A stretch of 64,000 nucleotides of DNA, taken from contig NC_056540.1 in NCBI RefSeq assembly GCF_910596095.1, forward strand, positions 29,298,001-29,362,000. The letters run 5' to 3'. The notes under the pieces are model-generated. The model ran no database searches. It was not told the origin of the DNA and worked only from the letters and a program-made list of their open reading frames with translations. Origin of the DNA: Thunnus maccoyii (taxonomy: Eukaryota; Chordata; Actinopteri; Scombriformes; Scombridae). Each line of letters begins with the position of its first letter. The stretch's first letter is position 1. Positions 24,200-37,271 of this stretch are shown one piece after another. The translations under genes and the position numbers were made by a program.

Positions 24200-24600
24200 C
24201 CCCAGTTTTTAAAGTTCTTTTTTAATATTTTTCTTATTGTCAACAAATCTCATGTGCAGAGCCAAACCAACAATGAATTGATCTACATACAAGTATTGTG
24301 TGTGCATCCAAAACCTGTGCCCGGACCTCCATTGTTATCCAAAAAACAATTAAAAATACATCAGTGAGCCACACCATTTCACTGGGTGACATGTTCCTTC
24401 ACTACAAAGATTATGGTAACAGTAGTTTGTTTAGAAACAGATCCAAAAACTAATAACTGCAATCACATTTTCAGTCTCCAGAGAGTAGTTCTGTGTAGGT
24501 TAGATGCAGGAATATGTTGACTTTGTACTGAAGTTCCTGCACATTTTATAACCACATTTAGGCCCACTGCAGCTGTGAGGACTAGCTAACTAGCCAACAC
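24200..24600. repeat. Dispersed fish repeat, copy 2
   Basis: It is collinear with 12820-13290. Shared blocks include TTTTCTTATTGTCAACAAAT, TTAGTTTGTTTAGAAACAG, CAGTCTCCAGAGAGTAGTTC and GACATGTTCCTTCACTAC. Confidence 0.7.
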
Positions 24601-27600
24601 AGAAATGTACGAGCCAGGTTTACCTTTTTGCCAAACAAACACTGTGTTTTTTTGCCGGCGCTCTCTGCTGCAGTACGCTCACCGTGCCAACACAGTGGTA
24701 TCATTTAAATGAATGAGGAGGCTTGTGTTTTTTTGGCACAGATATTCCAGTGACTGCTAATAGGAATCTGGAGGCTGTCTAAGGGCATAAATAAGCTTCA
24801 TTTAGGAGTTTCTTTAAACCCTTCCAGCATGGGAATTGGCTGGGCTGCATGCAACAATTTCTGTAACTTTACGAAACTGAAAACTTTTACAGAAATCGGG
24901 AAGGATACGAACTTCTCTCTCAAGCTCTTCTTTTCATTCTTCACACAGGTACAGCGGTTACTTTCTGTGTGTTCAACTGAGTGCAACACTAAAAATATCA
25001 TACAGAACCCTCAAGACAAAGCAAAACATCCTGATGTGTCAGACTGTTAAAACAAATCCTGTGGCATCCCCGGGAGACTTGGGATATATACTTTCACCAG
25101 TGGGTCTGCTCTCAGATCTGCTGCCAGTCGGACATTTCTATAACACCTCTACACTGACTCAGATACCTGAACCACTTCAACTCATTCTTCTCAACACAAA
25201 AGGAGGAAGAATTCTACTCTTTCAGATGTTCTAGTGTTGGCCGGTATATTAACAAACCTGTCAATCAATTTTAAATTGGTCCAGTCTTGTGTTTTGAATG
25301 TTGCAGGTGGGTTGATCCTTTTGTGCACATTTGGATCATGGGATTGTGCCTTTAATTCTTCTGTGAAGCATAAAAACTGTAGTTCATTGGCTCCATTTCT
25401 CCAGAGCTTTCGATGTTTGTGCAACAAATCTAGTCTGTTTTCACATCCAAACTGGTTCACAGCACCATGTGTGGATGTATTTTTAGCATGGTTAGCCCCA
25501 CTGGGATGGGAACCCTTAACCATGGTAGTGTAAGTGCCGTTTTAAACCCGTATAGGAACATGGATGGCGACACAGAGATTTTTATCAGGATATTTTCCGT
25601 TTGTTACTCTCTCACACTTAGGCAGGCCTTTATGGAGGAAGTGCTAAAGATGTTTCAAACCAGAAAGGGTTTGAAACATCCAGAAAGGGAAGCCAAGACT
25701 TGACAGCAGGAAACAACCTCCTGAGTCGGTCGGGGGATCCAACCAATACAAAGGAAGCACAAAGTTTTACAGGAGCTGTACTTTGGGCAACAGAAAAGGC
25801 AGGATCTCTTATGTAACTGGGTGGATTTATATGTTCCAAACACTGGGGGCCCCACAGTAGGTAACTACTCTGGGGAAGGGGTTGAGTCTGAAACCCAACT
25901 AGTCCTGCAGGCCAAGTACAACAGTCCAGGGCAACAGATTGAATAACTGCCACCTTTTTTTATGGAGAAGTATTAAAGGAGCTGTGAGAAAGCCATTCTC
26001 AGCTCAACTGAAAGCGGAAACTAAGCAGTTAAATCCAGTGTTTGGTCCATTTATGCAGCTTTGAAAATCACTAAATCCTTTGAGAGTATTTGACACATCT
26101 GTATTAACTGAGCCCTGCTTTGTTAATTGTATGAAATGTTCACACGTTAGTTGTCGCTGTGAATTTTGAAAAGGCCTTATGAGACCAATGGTGACAGAAG
26201 TTACAACATTTTTAATGGAGCAACAGTTAATTATACATTTGATATTTGAAAATATATTCACTTTAACCTAATTGTATTTAAAAAATAATCTTGTTCTCTC
26301 AGTTTGTGCCCTCTGTCCACACTAACGTGACATTTTTTCACCCAAAAACTGTTTTTTTTTCTGAAACATACATTTTATAACGCTCCTCATCCTTATGACA
26401 TTGACCTGGAAACATTTGCACATCATTTTGGACACATTGGACATCTCATATTGAGGACAAAGTCTCAAAAATCTAAACTATACAAGTTTGTGGATAACAT
26501 CAATATCAATTAATCTATGTGTACACTTCATTTAGTTCATAAAATGTCAGAAAATTGTGAAGAATGTTTCTCACAATGCCTGTTTTGTTTGACCAACCTC
26601 AGTCCAAACCTCAAATGCCAAAAATATTTTTAAAAGTATGAATTCCAGTAAGATTATTAAGATGTCAACTGTAGGAAATGGGGAGAAATTACAGTAGATT
26701 TTAATAGTTGAGGTGAGGTGACCAGTTTTAAAACACCGCTGGGGTCTGAGGTGTGTTTGAGGCCTCCGCCGACGGCGCCGCAACAGCGTTCCCTCTCTCT
26801 GTAGTCGTTCTGCATGTGGTTCAAGTTCAGGATTCAGGCGCGTCTGAGGAGGAATGCTCATCAAAATAAACCTAGCTGGGCTCTCCTTCTTCCTCCTGAC
26901 AGCTGAAAAGCTCAAATAGGAGGCATAGGGGCAGTAAGCCGGGAGAGGGTTGGCGTGTCGCTGCGCAAAGCTGCAGGAAAGCTGAACAAACAACACTGTT
27001 TGTTTCACAAAGCGGCACGATGATGAGAGCTGGAAACATTAATGATGCTTTCACAGACAGGTGTTATGAAACCGGGCTTTTGTTTGTGCTGATGGAAATG
27101 TAGACTACTGGAGTTCAAGCGCAAGTAATAATGATCTCCTGAAAGAGGATATGGGTCTGCTTCATGAAGACAAAACATGGAACCACATCAGAGTAAACCA
27201 CAATTTTGTGTCTTATACTGTTAGAACTCAGTGGGGGAAGCAAAGTTTGAACTGCAGGGATGAAAACAAAAAGGCCCATGAGGTCCTTATCTGGCCAAAG
27301 ACTCAAATATTTTCCATCACAGACTACAAAAAGAACTGTTTTCTCTATTTTGACTGCTGCCCACGACTATCTGAAGTATATCCGCTGCAACAATACTCCA
27401 TTGTTTGCTCACAGGGCGAACACAGAAACTGCTTTTGAGTGAGGCCAAGACTACGCTCCCGGAGAAACACCCACAGACTGCAGAGAAGTGTATCACTGGC
27501 AGATAACCTCAGACTGCACAAGAGCGGAGCTGCGTATGTGTCCCAACAATCTCGCTTTGATTTCACAGAAGGGAAAATTGAAGATATGGATGTTGGAGCG

Positions 27601-30600
27601 GAGGGGTTATCTTCTAACGGCTGGCTCGAGTCTGAACTGAACGTACGCAGGAGTCAGTGATGAAAACACCTCCGACTCCTCTGTTGGATTTCAACATGCT
27701 GGGAAATAAACCTTTTTCTGGTTATTTTGTATTTCATATAAATAAGCTGCAGATCAGTTGTATCAAGCAACTAGGTGAAGCCTCATATAAGCTTCCTTCT
27801 CCTTTTTTTTAATTCTTAACAATTAACCTTGTCTTGACTACTTAAGTTGTATTTTTACACAGAGAGTTTACAATAATGAGTTTATTCCAGTGCTTTAATT
27901 TCCAGTTTAACTTTGCGTCATAATGTCACAAGATATGCAAATTAGCATGTGACATCATTTCGCAACATCTAGTGAGTTTTCAAGCCAACTTTAGGCACTT
28001 TCCACTGAAAACAGTTGGCAACACTGACTGCAAGTTGTTAACTTCCCTCCTACTTAATGTGAGAATGACATGAGTGCTAAAAGTGTTATAAAATTAAAAA
28101 AAGAAAAGAGAACACTGTGTATTAATGTACTACTGCTCTCATTGTGGCTTTTACTTCTCTTTTTAATTACTACTGAAGGAATCAAAGCACAGTAACAGTC
28201 TGTGAGGTAAAAAAAACAGCTACACGGGGGAAACTGTGACTTCATGATCATGAATATATCAAAGAGGGTCTGTAGTAAGACGGAAAGTTGGACCAGAGGG
28301 GCGGTAAGCAGGCAGGCAGGCAGGCAGGCAGGCAGGCGGAGGGGGGTTGGGGGGGTGAGGTGATGTGGGTGTTGGACCGTTGGAAGTGGGCGTGTGAAGG
28401 GTTGGACCAGTCAAAAGTGGAGTTTAAATATAGCTGGCAGCACAGCACTCACTTGTTGTTTGTTTGGTGAAAAGGGAGGGAGAGAACTCACGAACGCCGA
28501 GTGCCGGTTCAACGGACACGGATTTGAAACGCAGAGCTCGATTCGTCACGGCTTGTGCGCGTGTAAGACAGTGTGTATAAGAAGAGCAGACACAAAGAAA
28601 GACAAACATCTGGTATCCCTCTGCATCCAACTAGTCAAATGACTTTTAGATTTGTGAAAAATATGTAAAACTCCACTTTGAAGTTGCCTTTTCCAACACC
28701 CCTCTCCAGCTGGATGTGGCCTCCAATATGTTTTAATCATATTTTAGGATTAAACCATGTTTTTCAAAATGAAAACTGAGAATGTGAGACTTCTTCATGC
28801 AGCTTTTTTTTTCTGTTTTTGCCTTCAGTCTGGCTGACTGGCACCGAAACCATGACCAGGATAAAATATTTGAGGTCCAGGGTGCAATTTTCCATGAGAA
28901 CAACAGTAGTCGGACCATATGGAAGCCTGATATATTTGCAAATGGAGCAGAGAGGAGATGCCAGCACGGCAGGACACAGAGCTCTAAGCTGTTTGTGTAT
29001 TTACTACAGGCCATTAGCTTCAGAGTATTTTACAACTCTACTTCTTCTTCTTCTTAAGCAGCTTGACTCAATTAAAGAAAACAAAGTTAATTCTCACACA
29101 GGGGTCCTCTGCGGGTCGATGGGATTCATTTGGTCATTTCCTGCTGCTGTGATGTTTGGGAATAAACACAGAATAAGTGAGGAAAAGCATGGGAAAGACG
29201 TTCAAAGTACATTCATTCAACCAAACACGGTGTTCGCTGTAGTAAAACGGTACAGAATAGAGTTCAATGCGTACTTTCAGCGTCTCGTGGGCTTTACAGC
29301 TGTGAACCCTTATGACTTGTCCGCATGTTTAAAGATACTGAATAACATCAACTGCGTCCATCAGGAAAATTTCCGTAACCAATCAGTTAGTGCTCGAGTC
29401 TAAACGATGTGACTGATAAAAGTTACAACCATCCAGCAGCTTTACCCTGTGACTCCCACTTGACTGCTGGAATATATAGACCAGAGAGCTGCTGCTATAA
29501 ATGTATTGAACAGATTGCAGCAGAGTTGTCGTGAATGTAAACGTTAAAAATCAAGATTTTCTTCAGGTTCTTCAGTTGGTCTAAAAATTTACTGGAGCAG
29601 CGTTGAGCAGAATTATAATCTGCATGTTTGGAATTGAGGACAAATAGTTTTACACAAGACTAAAACTGACAGAAATGACGACTTTGATTAAAAATTTAAA
29701 GGTCGTCTCTCGAGCGGTTTTACAGGTAAGAATTAAGACACAGCGGAAAAGATGCAGCATCACTTCCACAAACATTTTTCTACTGTAATCTGGCTTTTAT
29801 GTTATTTTATGTGATATTTAATGCACCTTTCATAAGCTTCTATATTCATTTTTTTCTATTCACTTTACCCATCGTCTGTTTTTTCTCATTTTCTTCCCTT
29901 TTCATTAGTTCATCCTGTCTTTTGTTACTTTTATCTTGCAGAAAGCAATTCAAAGGTGCTCTATTAATTCAGTTTATTATTATTATTATTATTGTTATAC
30001 ATACCTGGATGAAGTTCAGCTGTCCACTGCACAAAGTGGAAAAATACATGACGGCCAATAAAATGAGAATATTAAAGAGACTGTAGTTTTACTGTAGTTA
30101 ATACAGTAGATACAGTAGCACAGGGGTGCCTAACCTCAGTTTGCTCCATTAACTGTTTATATTATATTAACATTATTATTATATGATGTTTATATTTAAC
30201 ATCTTGCACAACAACAGAAATCATTAGTGTTCTTGTTGGACGACAGAGAATCATGAGTAAAGATGCAGCGCAGACAAAAACAGACTAATTACAGCACAAA
30301 TAGCCTGTAAAGTTTCATCATTTTTATTCCTAGATCATATAATTTTATTATGATCTGATAGCAAAGCTTAAATTAGTCACTGCTGCTATATAAAAGACTT
30401 TTCTTTAAACAGTTCACGTGTAACCTTTTGTCTCTTTTTCCACATAATTTTGTAATTTATTACTGGAAGATACATGTTTTATAAAATACTGGTGTGTTGT
30501 AATGCTGTGTGGGATGATAGCCAGGTCAGCTAATAAACATTACAGGGAAATCACATTATAACACCACTAATCAGATCTTTAATGGGACTTAAGTGTATAT

Positions 30601-31060
30601 TAAAGTAATGTTTTATTGCTTTCTGCACTGTGTTGGGTGGATCCAAACCAACACTGACCAATAACGTTAAAGAGACGATCTGTGATCACGATGTGAATGT
30701 TTGTTGAGAAATACAGAAATGCTCATTTTCCATCCAAAAGTGAAACCTGTTTTTTTTTTTTTTTTTTTTAAAAGGTCAAAAGTTCTCTGAATGTGTGTAG
30801 AAATCATAAGATCACTGAGATGTGAGGTGGTGGGAGTGAAGGATGATACGTATGTGTCAAAACACGAGTTAGTCAAGGTCCTGAAAAGGCCACATGATTA
30901 TCTGAGAATAGTTGAAGGAGCGGCCTGGAAACTGTGGGAACACTGGGAGTGACAGTAATGAGTTTCAGACCAGTAATGAACAAACTGTTGCAGTATAATA
31001 AAAACTGGATCCAAACATATTTTCTGTAAATCAACCGCCACCATCACATGAAACAAGCAG
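24601..31060. other. Gene-free intergenic DNA downstream of sec24b
   Basis: No gene could be supported. Several ORFs of 90-195 codons occur (25191-25953, 26571-27008, 27151-27660, 28819-29403), but none has recognisable motifs or splice structure and several overlap on both strands. A (GGCA)n tract lies at 28308-28337, a CTTCTT run at 29040-29054 and a T20 run at 30750-30769. A CpG-containing patch at 26760-26860 stands out mildly in composition. Confidence 0.45.
28308..28337. repeat. (GGCA)n tetranucleotide repeat
   Basis: Seven tandem units of GGCA in a G-rich stretch. Confidence 0.9.
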
Positions 31061-31076
31061 AGTCCTGTTTTTGTTT

Positions 31077-31082
31077 TTTATT
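31077..31082 (-). promoter_or_regulatory. sec24b: Putative sec24b poly(A) signal
   Basis: AATAAA on the minus strand, 987 nt beyond the sec24b stop. It gives a 3' UTR of about 1 kb. The intervening DNA (31083-32068) is richer in G+C than the intergenic DNA to its left, as expected of a UTR. Confidence 0.5.
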
Positions 31083-32068
31083 TAATAAGCTGGTTCATAA
31101 ATTATCGCACATAAAAGATTCTTTTCAATAGTTAAAAAGTGGATAGCAACTTGAGTTAGCGCCTGGAAAAAATAAAACAAACGAGAAGAAGATTGTTGAC
31201 AGAGGGGGGGGGGGGCTCTTTGAGTATTGATCTTGACAAATCGGGAGTTCACACAGTAGAGGAGAGAAGAGGGGGGGCCCGATGAGGTGGTGGTGGTGGT
31301 GGTGGTGGGGGGGGTTTTCAATGTCCGACCCGCTGCTGAACTCGCTTCCCGTTCCGCAGACGGTTTGTCGTCTATCCTCGGACTAGCAGCAAACAAAACG
31401 GTGACATGCGTTTCGTATTTCAGAGCGCATGCCAAAAAAGAAAAAAAACAACAAAAGGGGGGGGGGGGGGTGCTTCTTTCTGTTCTCCAGTGTATTCAAA
31501 ACAGTCTTCAAATAAAACTGAGGGAAGTGAGGAAGGGAATAAATTATAAAATTAAAATAAAAAGACAGCACTAGCTACATGTGAGGCTCACGAAAAAAAA
31601 ACAAACTGAACTAAAACACGTGGAAGTGGCGTCCTCTCCGCTCGACTTCCCCTTCTTTTTCTCATGAGCGATTCGACGAGAAGCTACGAGGGGGAGGGGG
31701 GGTGGTTAGCCGCCGAGCTGGCTGGAGGAGCGTCTTCAATAATTCATTTTTCACAAATCCCCGTTCCTTCATTAAATCGTAATTCTTTTCTACATCTATC
31801 CCCTCCCTTTCTATCACCCCCACCCCTTCCCCTTCTGATGGTCGAATCATGGCAGACCGATGAGTTTGGAGAGCGGAGTTTGTTTAGTAAGACTGTTGGG
31901 AGGAAGGGGAGGCGGCCCACATCGCTAGAACTGGTCTGGAGTGAGCGATCGGGTGTCCCGTCGTTTTTTGCTAACGCTAACGTTTTCATTCTATGGAGGC
32001 GGTGAATCCTCCGCTCCGGTTCGAGGATCGTCGTAGCGTCCAAAGTTTTTCCTCTGCATGATGGGAGC
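31083..32068 (-). other. sec24b: Probable sec24b 3' UTR with homopolymer C tracts
   Basis: This follows the TAG stop. It contains G runs on the plus strand at 31206-31215, 31271-31277, a (GGT)n tract with a G run at 31286-31316, and a G14 run at 31457-31470. In the transcript these read as C runs and an (ACC)n tract. The UTR extent rests on the AATAAA at 31077-31082 and is inferred. Confidence 0.55.
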
Positions 32069-32183
32069 CTACTTTGACATTTGCTGCTGAATGTGCTGCA
32101 GGAATTCGTAGTAAGGAGAAGCCGAGTCGGACCGATCCTCCACCAGGTGCTGGAAGAAGGTAGCTTTAGCCGAGGCGTCGTCC
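32069..32183 (-). CDS. sec24b: sec24b exon 24 (C-terminus)
   Basis: Residues 1178-1215. The acceptor CACACAG precedes GGACGACGCC. The exon contains [19 protein letters not shown] and ends QQQMSK with TAG at 32069-32071. It is the conserved C-terminal helix that closes the Sec24 fold. Confidence 0.95.
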
Positions 32184-35100
32184 CTGTGTGACGAGAAAAC
32201 ACAAAACAAAGACAGAGCGTCAGAGGAAAGCGACCTACAGGAAGTCAAACCCCATTCTTCATACAGTAATTGTCTCGGAGTCCGACATTCCCGCGCAGCA
32301 TTCCTGGATGCCTTTCTCAAGAAATCCACCTCATAATGACTTACTGCTCGATTGTCAGAAAATTATGCAATTATCCGTTCAGCTACCACTCAGTCCATTT
32401 ATACTGACATCAGCTGTCCTGATGCGGAGTGTAAACATGTGGTTGAGCAACAATGCCGTACCACAGGAAGGAGAGAGCGAGAGAGAGAGAGAGAGAGAGA
32501 GGAAGCAGAAACAATGCGCTCCCTGTGGAAGCCTTCGCGTCCGCTGTCAATCAGCTCGCTGTGTGTTTACACCGCAAACAACTTTGTCGACCTCAGATTG
32601 ATCTCTGCTTGGAGGAGGGTTTCACTTTAAAGTGAAACTGGGAGGATTTCGCTGGAATTGTCAACCTCAGACCAATCTCTGCTGGGAGGAGGGGGTTCAC
32701 TTTAATGTGAAACTGGGAGTTCACTGGAATTGTGAGTAGGTTTTTCAGAAGGCCGACCACAACTATGGCGCCGTCAGTTTTTTCTCTTCGACAAATAATC
32801 TCTGGGCACAGTTGACACCCTTGTGATGAGCAACTTCTTATTGATATGAACTGGACACTGAAGTATGACTTCGATTAAATAATGACCCCAAAACCTGCAA
32901 ATCCACACATATGAGAAGCTGGAATCAGAGGATGTTTTACATTTTTTCTTGATAAGTGACTTTAAGGACACGTTCACAATTTTTCAAGTCTGTCTTAAAA
33001 CAACAGTCAAGTTTCAATATGAACAGTGAAAGAGGTTTTTCCTCGCTGTAATCATTCCTCCTGTTCATACTGGATATTAAAAGATCCTTCAAATGTGCTT
33101 TCGATGGAAATGATGGAGGCCAAAAACCACAGTGTGTCCACACAGTCATTTAAAAGTTGATGTGAAGCTTATATGAGTCTTCAGCAGTCTGAGTTAGTCA
33201 TAACAAGAGGATATCTGACACATTTACAGTCTTTTATAGCATCAAATTCCCTCTTTGTGTTTCCCTGTTGAGCTGCGGTGGAAGTATAGTAACAAAAAGA
33301 GGGATTTTGGCACTAAAAAGACTGTAACGTTGAAAGACATCTACTGGATTTGAATCATTTGGACGCTGAAGCTTCATATTAGCTTCAGACGGAGGACTGT
33401 GGATTTCCCCCCCCCATCACTTCCATTATAAGTGCATCATGAAGGATCTTCTACTGGTCAGTATGAACAGGAAGAATGTTTACAGCAAGAAAAACATGTT
33501 TCAATGTTCATTTGGGCTCCTGACTGTAGTTTTAAGACAGAACTCGTCCTTTAAACAATCTTATTTATTCACTTATCATTTCAGCACCTGACATCAAAGA
33601 CATCACTACAGGCTGACCATGACCTTTGACCTCTGACTGCCATTTTTTTAACTCCTCTGGTTTATATTCATTTTGGGTTGGGTGAAGAATCAACTGGGCG
33701 TTGTGTAAAAGTTTCACTCAACTATCAACCTACCAAAGAAATTGCAACACTGTAAAAATATTTGTCTTTATTAAATTTAAACTTTTCAATCCCTCATTGG
33801 CTCTTCATCAGGTACGAACAAAAAGCAACAATAACACTCCCTCTTTCATATCTCCCCTCTTTCATATCTCCCCTCTCTATTTGAAAGATAAACTTTATTG
33901 ATTCCATACAAGGAGCGCAGCAGCAAGAGAAGTGAAGGCTTTGAATATACAGTCATACCAAAAAAAAAACAGTCCTTGTTTCCTGTGACTTCTTTCTGAT
34001 GAACTTTATCTCAAATATATTATCAGAATATTGACTGAACCCTCGACCCTCCTCGTTACTGGCACAGTTGGTGAGAACAGAGGAAGTGAAACTCATTTTG
34101 CTTTGCCGTTATAAAAACCAGCAAACATAAAAAGACGTCACACTCTCTATATGACACTCTTAAACTTTCTGAACTATAAATTTCATTCAAGCGTTAACGG
34201 ATCTTAAAGACGGCGGTTTGCTGAAACTGATCAGGAGTTATATAAACCCTCCTCTCCGCCTGCAGGTCAACGCCTCACTAGAGGAGCTGCAGTCTGACTT
34301 CCCAGCATCCGAGCTGGATGTAAGAAGACGCGTACTGTCACACCCTGGCGGACAAGTGTTAGTCGACGTCAGACGCTAGCTACCCCCAGATGTGTGGCCG
34401 GTGCTTACTTGATGACGTGTATAGTGGAGCTGAACGCTCTGTTGTCCTGCAGCCAGTCGAGGAACGCTCGCACCCTCTCGGACAGCAGAGTCTCCAGCTC
34501 AGGAATGTGACTCTGGGATTCATAGAGAGGGAGAGGAGAAGCAAAATATCAACAACATTGTTTTCACTGCTATGTGTGTGTGTGTGTGTGTGTTCGGATA
34601 GGAAACTGTGGATTCAGAGTCATCTCAGCCACACAATGTGGTCCGGAGAAATATGCCTGTGGTTAGGAATGTAGGGGTTTTGTAGGTGGCTCTGGGACAC
34701 GTTGACCCCCTTTCTAGAAAAAATGAGATAAACAGTATAAACAAGTGCTGACAGCTGCTGTTTGCCCGCAGTGTGTGGTAATGACAGAGCTTTCTAGGTA
34801 GCTGCACGGTTTGTTAAAAAGCAGAAAAGCAACACCAGCAAATCTGTTCTGCTGTGTGGGGTTTTTTTTTTTTTTTTTTTTTTTTTACACAATGCTTAGA
34901 GAAATGCAGAACTTCTTTGTGAAGCAAAACTGACTTATTTTCAAGGGAAACATGTACAATACTGCATTGCATCATTCACACTGCAGCAGGGGCGGTGGTG
35001 TGTGTGTGTGTATGTGTGTGTGTGTGTGTGTCGGTTCAACATGTAAAACAATTGCGCCATTTCCCTTATCACAGCTGTTCTCTGTAATCTCAGCTATTAC

Positions 35101-37227
35101 ATGTAATTTCCTGATATGTTGGCTGTGAGTGAAATTTCCTCCCTGTTGAAAATTAATCTAACATGCAAAAGAGCGACGTCTCGTTTTGTACGAGGTCTTG
35201 TGTGTTCGAGTTTGTCTCGCTGACCATGTTGGGGGGTATTGAAGCGTAGTTGGGGCAACCCAGGATGTCTCGGATGAATGTCTCGTTGCAGCATTTACCG
35301 ATCCACAGGTAAAACACCTGGAGGAGCAGAAACGGAGACAAACTTCAGTACCAGTGAATATTAGTGTAAAATCAACAAATCTTCTTCACAGACAAATGTT
35401 GTTTCAGTTTCCACTGTATTTTATCTTTGTCGGGATGGAAATGCCCACACAGAGGCTCAGTTTATCTTTGCTTGAACCATTGCTCATCCTCCCTACAGAC
35501 TAAAACAACATTGCATTTACCTTCAATTAACCTGAAATGACTAAACAACTTACAATAAGAGTTCAGCATCATGTTTAAAACCTCTGACACTCTGCAGGGA
35601 TGTTTGGTGTTTCACAGGTTTCCTCACAGGTGCTTTATGAATAAATAATAACACTGAGAGCTTACGTTGCCACAGTCCATGAGGAAAGCTCCATCTCTGC
35701 TCAGCCTCTCTGCAGACAGGTGGAGGAGATGAGGTTGGGGGACCAGTGTGTCGTTCAGATGGAGCGCCCCCTGCAGGTGACACACGACCAGTGCAATGAA
35801 TTTGCTGTTTGACTTTAAAGACCCAATGTGTGTAAGATTCAGTGGCATCTAGTGCTGCGGTTGCAGATTGCAACCAGCTGAATATCCCTCCATTTCTAAG
35901 CATGTAGGAGAAACTACGGTGGCTGCAAAACTCGCAGAAAAAAGGTGAAGCCGGTTTTTGGTTTGTCCGCTCTGGGCTACTGTAGAAACATGGCGGCTCT
36001 GTGTAAGACGACCTGCTCCTTATGTAGATATAAAGGGCTCATTCTAAGGTAAAATCACAACAATCCTTATTTTCAGATGATTAAACACTAATGAAAACAT
36101 ATTTTTATTATATTCCATTTCTGCCGAGTCTGTTCAGCTGGATGCCACTAAATTCTACACACCGCACCTTTAACTGACTCATCCCTCAAGTATCTCGGTC
36201 GTGTAGCTACCTGGTCAGACATGTTGTCCAGACGGTAAAGGTCAGGATGGACCATTCGCATCAGCTGCTGCAGCGGCTGCGTCTTGAACTCGCACATGGC
36301 AAAGACCCGCTCGTCCAGCCGCGTGCTGGTGCCTGTCCGCAGCGCTTTCTGGAAGGAAACACAAGTCTTTATTACAGTGTTTGATTTTTTTGGCCTTTTA
36401 TTTGTTTGTTCACACATTTATACTCCACTGAGAGTTGTCAATATTTAAAAAGGAGTGGTAGATACGTCTCATTTACTGTCTCTGCTTGAGGATTAAAGAA
36501 GTATTTGCTAAAAACCAAAGTTTCATTTGATGGTTAGAGGTAACAAACATTAATAAAAAATAAATAAAAAAATCTTGTGCTGGAGGGCGATGAAGGAGGT
36601 TTTAATGACTCAGTCGCAACTTTTGTTCACCAGGAATAAAAGAGAAAAATATGTAATTACTCCCATTTTCTTGTTTGCACTTGTTTGTACTCTTATATGG
36701 ATTAGGGTGCACGCTAGAGCTGCAATGATTAGTTGATTAATATGTAACTATTTTGATATTTGGTTAAAGTAATTTTCAAGCAAATATGCCAAAAATTCAC
36801 TGTTTACAACTTCTCAAATGTGAAGAGTTGCTGCTTTTTCTTCATCATATATGAAAGTAAACTGAAGATCTTTGAGTTTTGGACTGTTGGTCGGACAAAA
36901 CGAGACATTTTAATACATCTCCTTGAGCTGCTGGGAATTATAACAGTTTAACATTCTTCACTGTTTTCTGACATTTCATGAACTAAACATTAAATTGATG
37001 AATCGATTATGAGCATTATTGCTAGTTGCAGCCCTGGTGTACACCCATACTGCCACACCTATGGAGGTATGTTTGTCAGACGATGTTGAGGGTGTGAGAG
37101 TGAGTCTGAATGTGGACACACCCTGGGTGTATGAATGGACAAGTCCTGGGTGTGTGAATACAGTCACTGACCGTATAAGGAGTCTTTATGACTCCAAACC
37201 TGAGCATTTAATGGTGTGCATGAAAGA

Positions 37228-37271
<44 letters not shown>

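Larger units (their letters stand above)
32184..34408 (-). other. sec24b: sec24b intron 23
   Basis: 2.2 kb. It contains a (GA)n tract (32469-32501), a duplicated module of about 70 bp with a palindrome (32591-32733) and inverted-repeat element copy A (32961-33554). No exon seen. Confidence 0.85.

Noticed and set aside
25191..25953. Overlapping ORFs of about 100 codons on both strands
   Set aside because: Open frames on both strands with no motif; I could not tie them to a transposon or gene.
26571..27008. 145-codon minus-strand ORF with an Arg run
   Set aside because: The Arg run comes from a CpG-rich patch; no homology recognised and no splice context.
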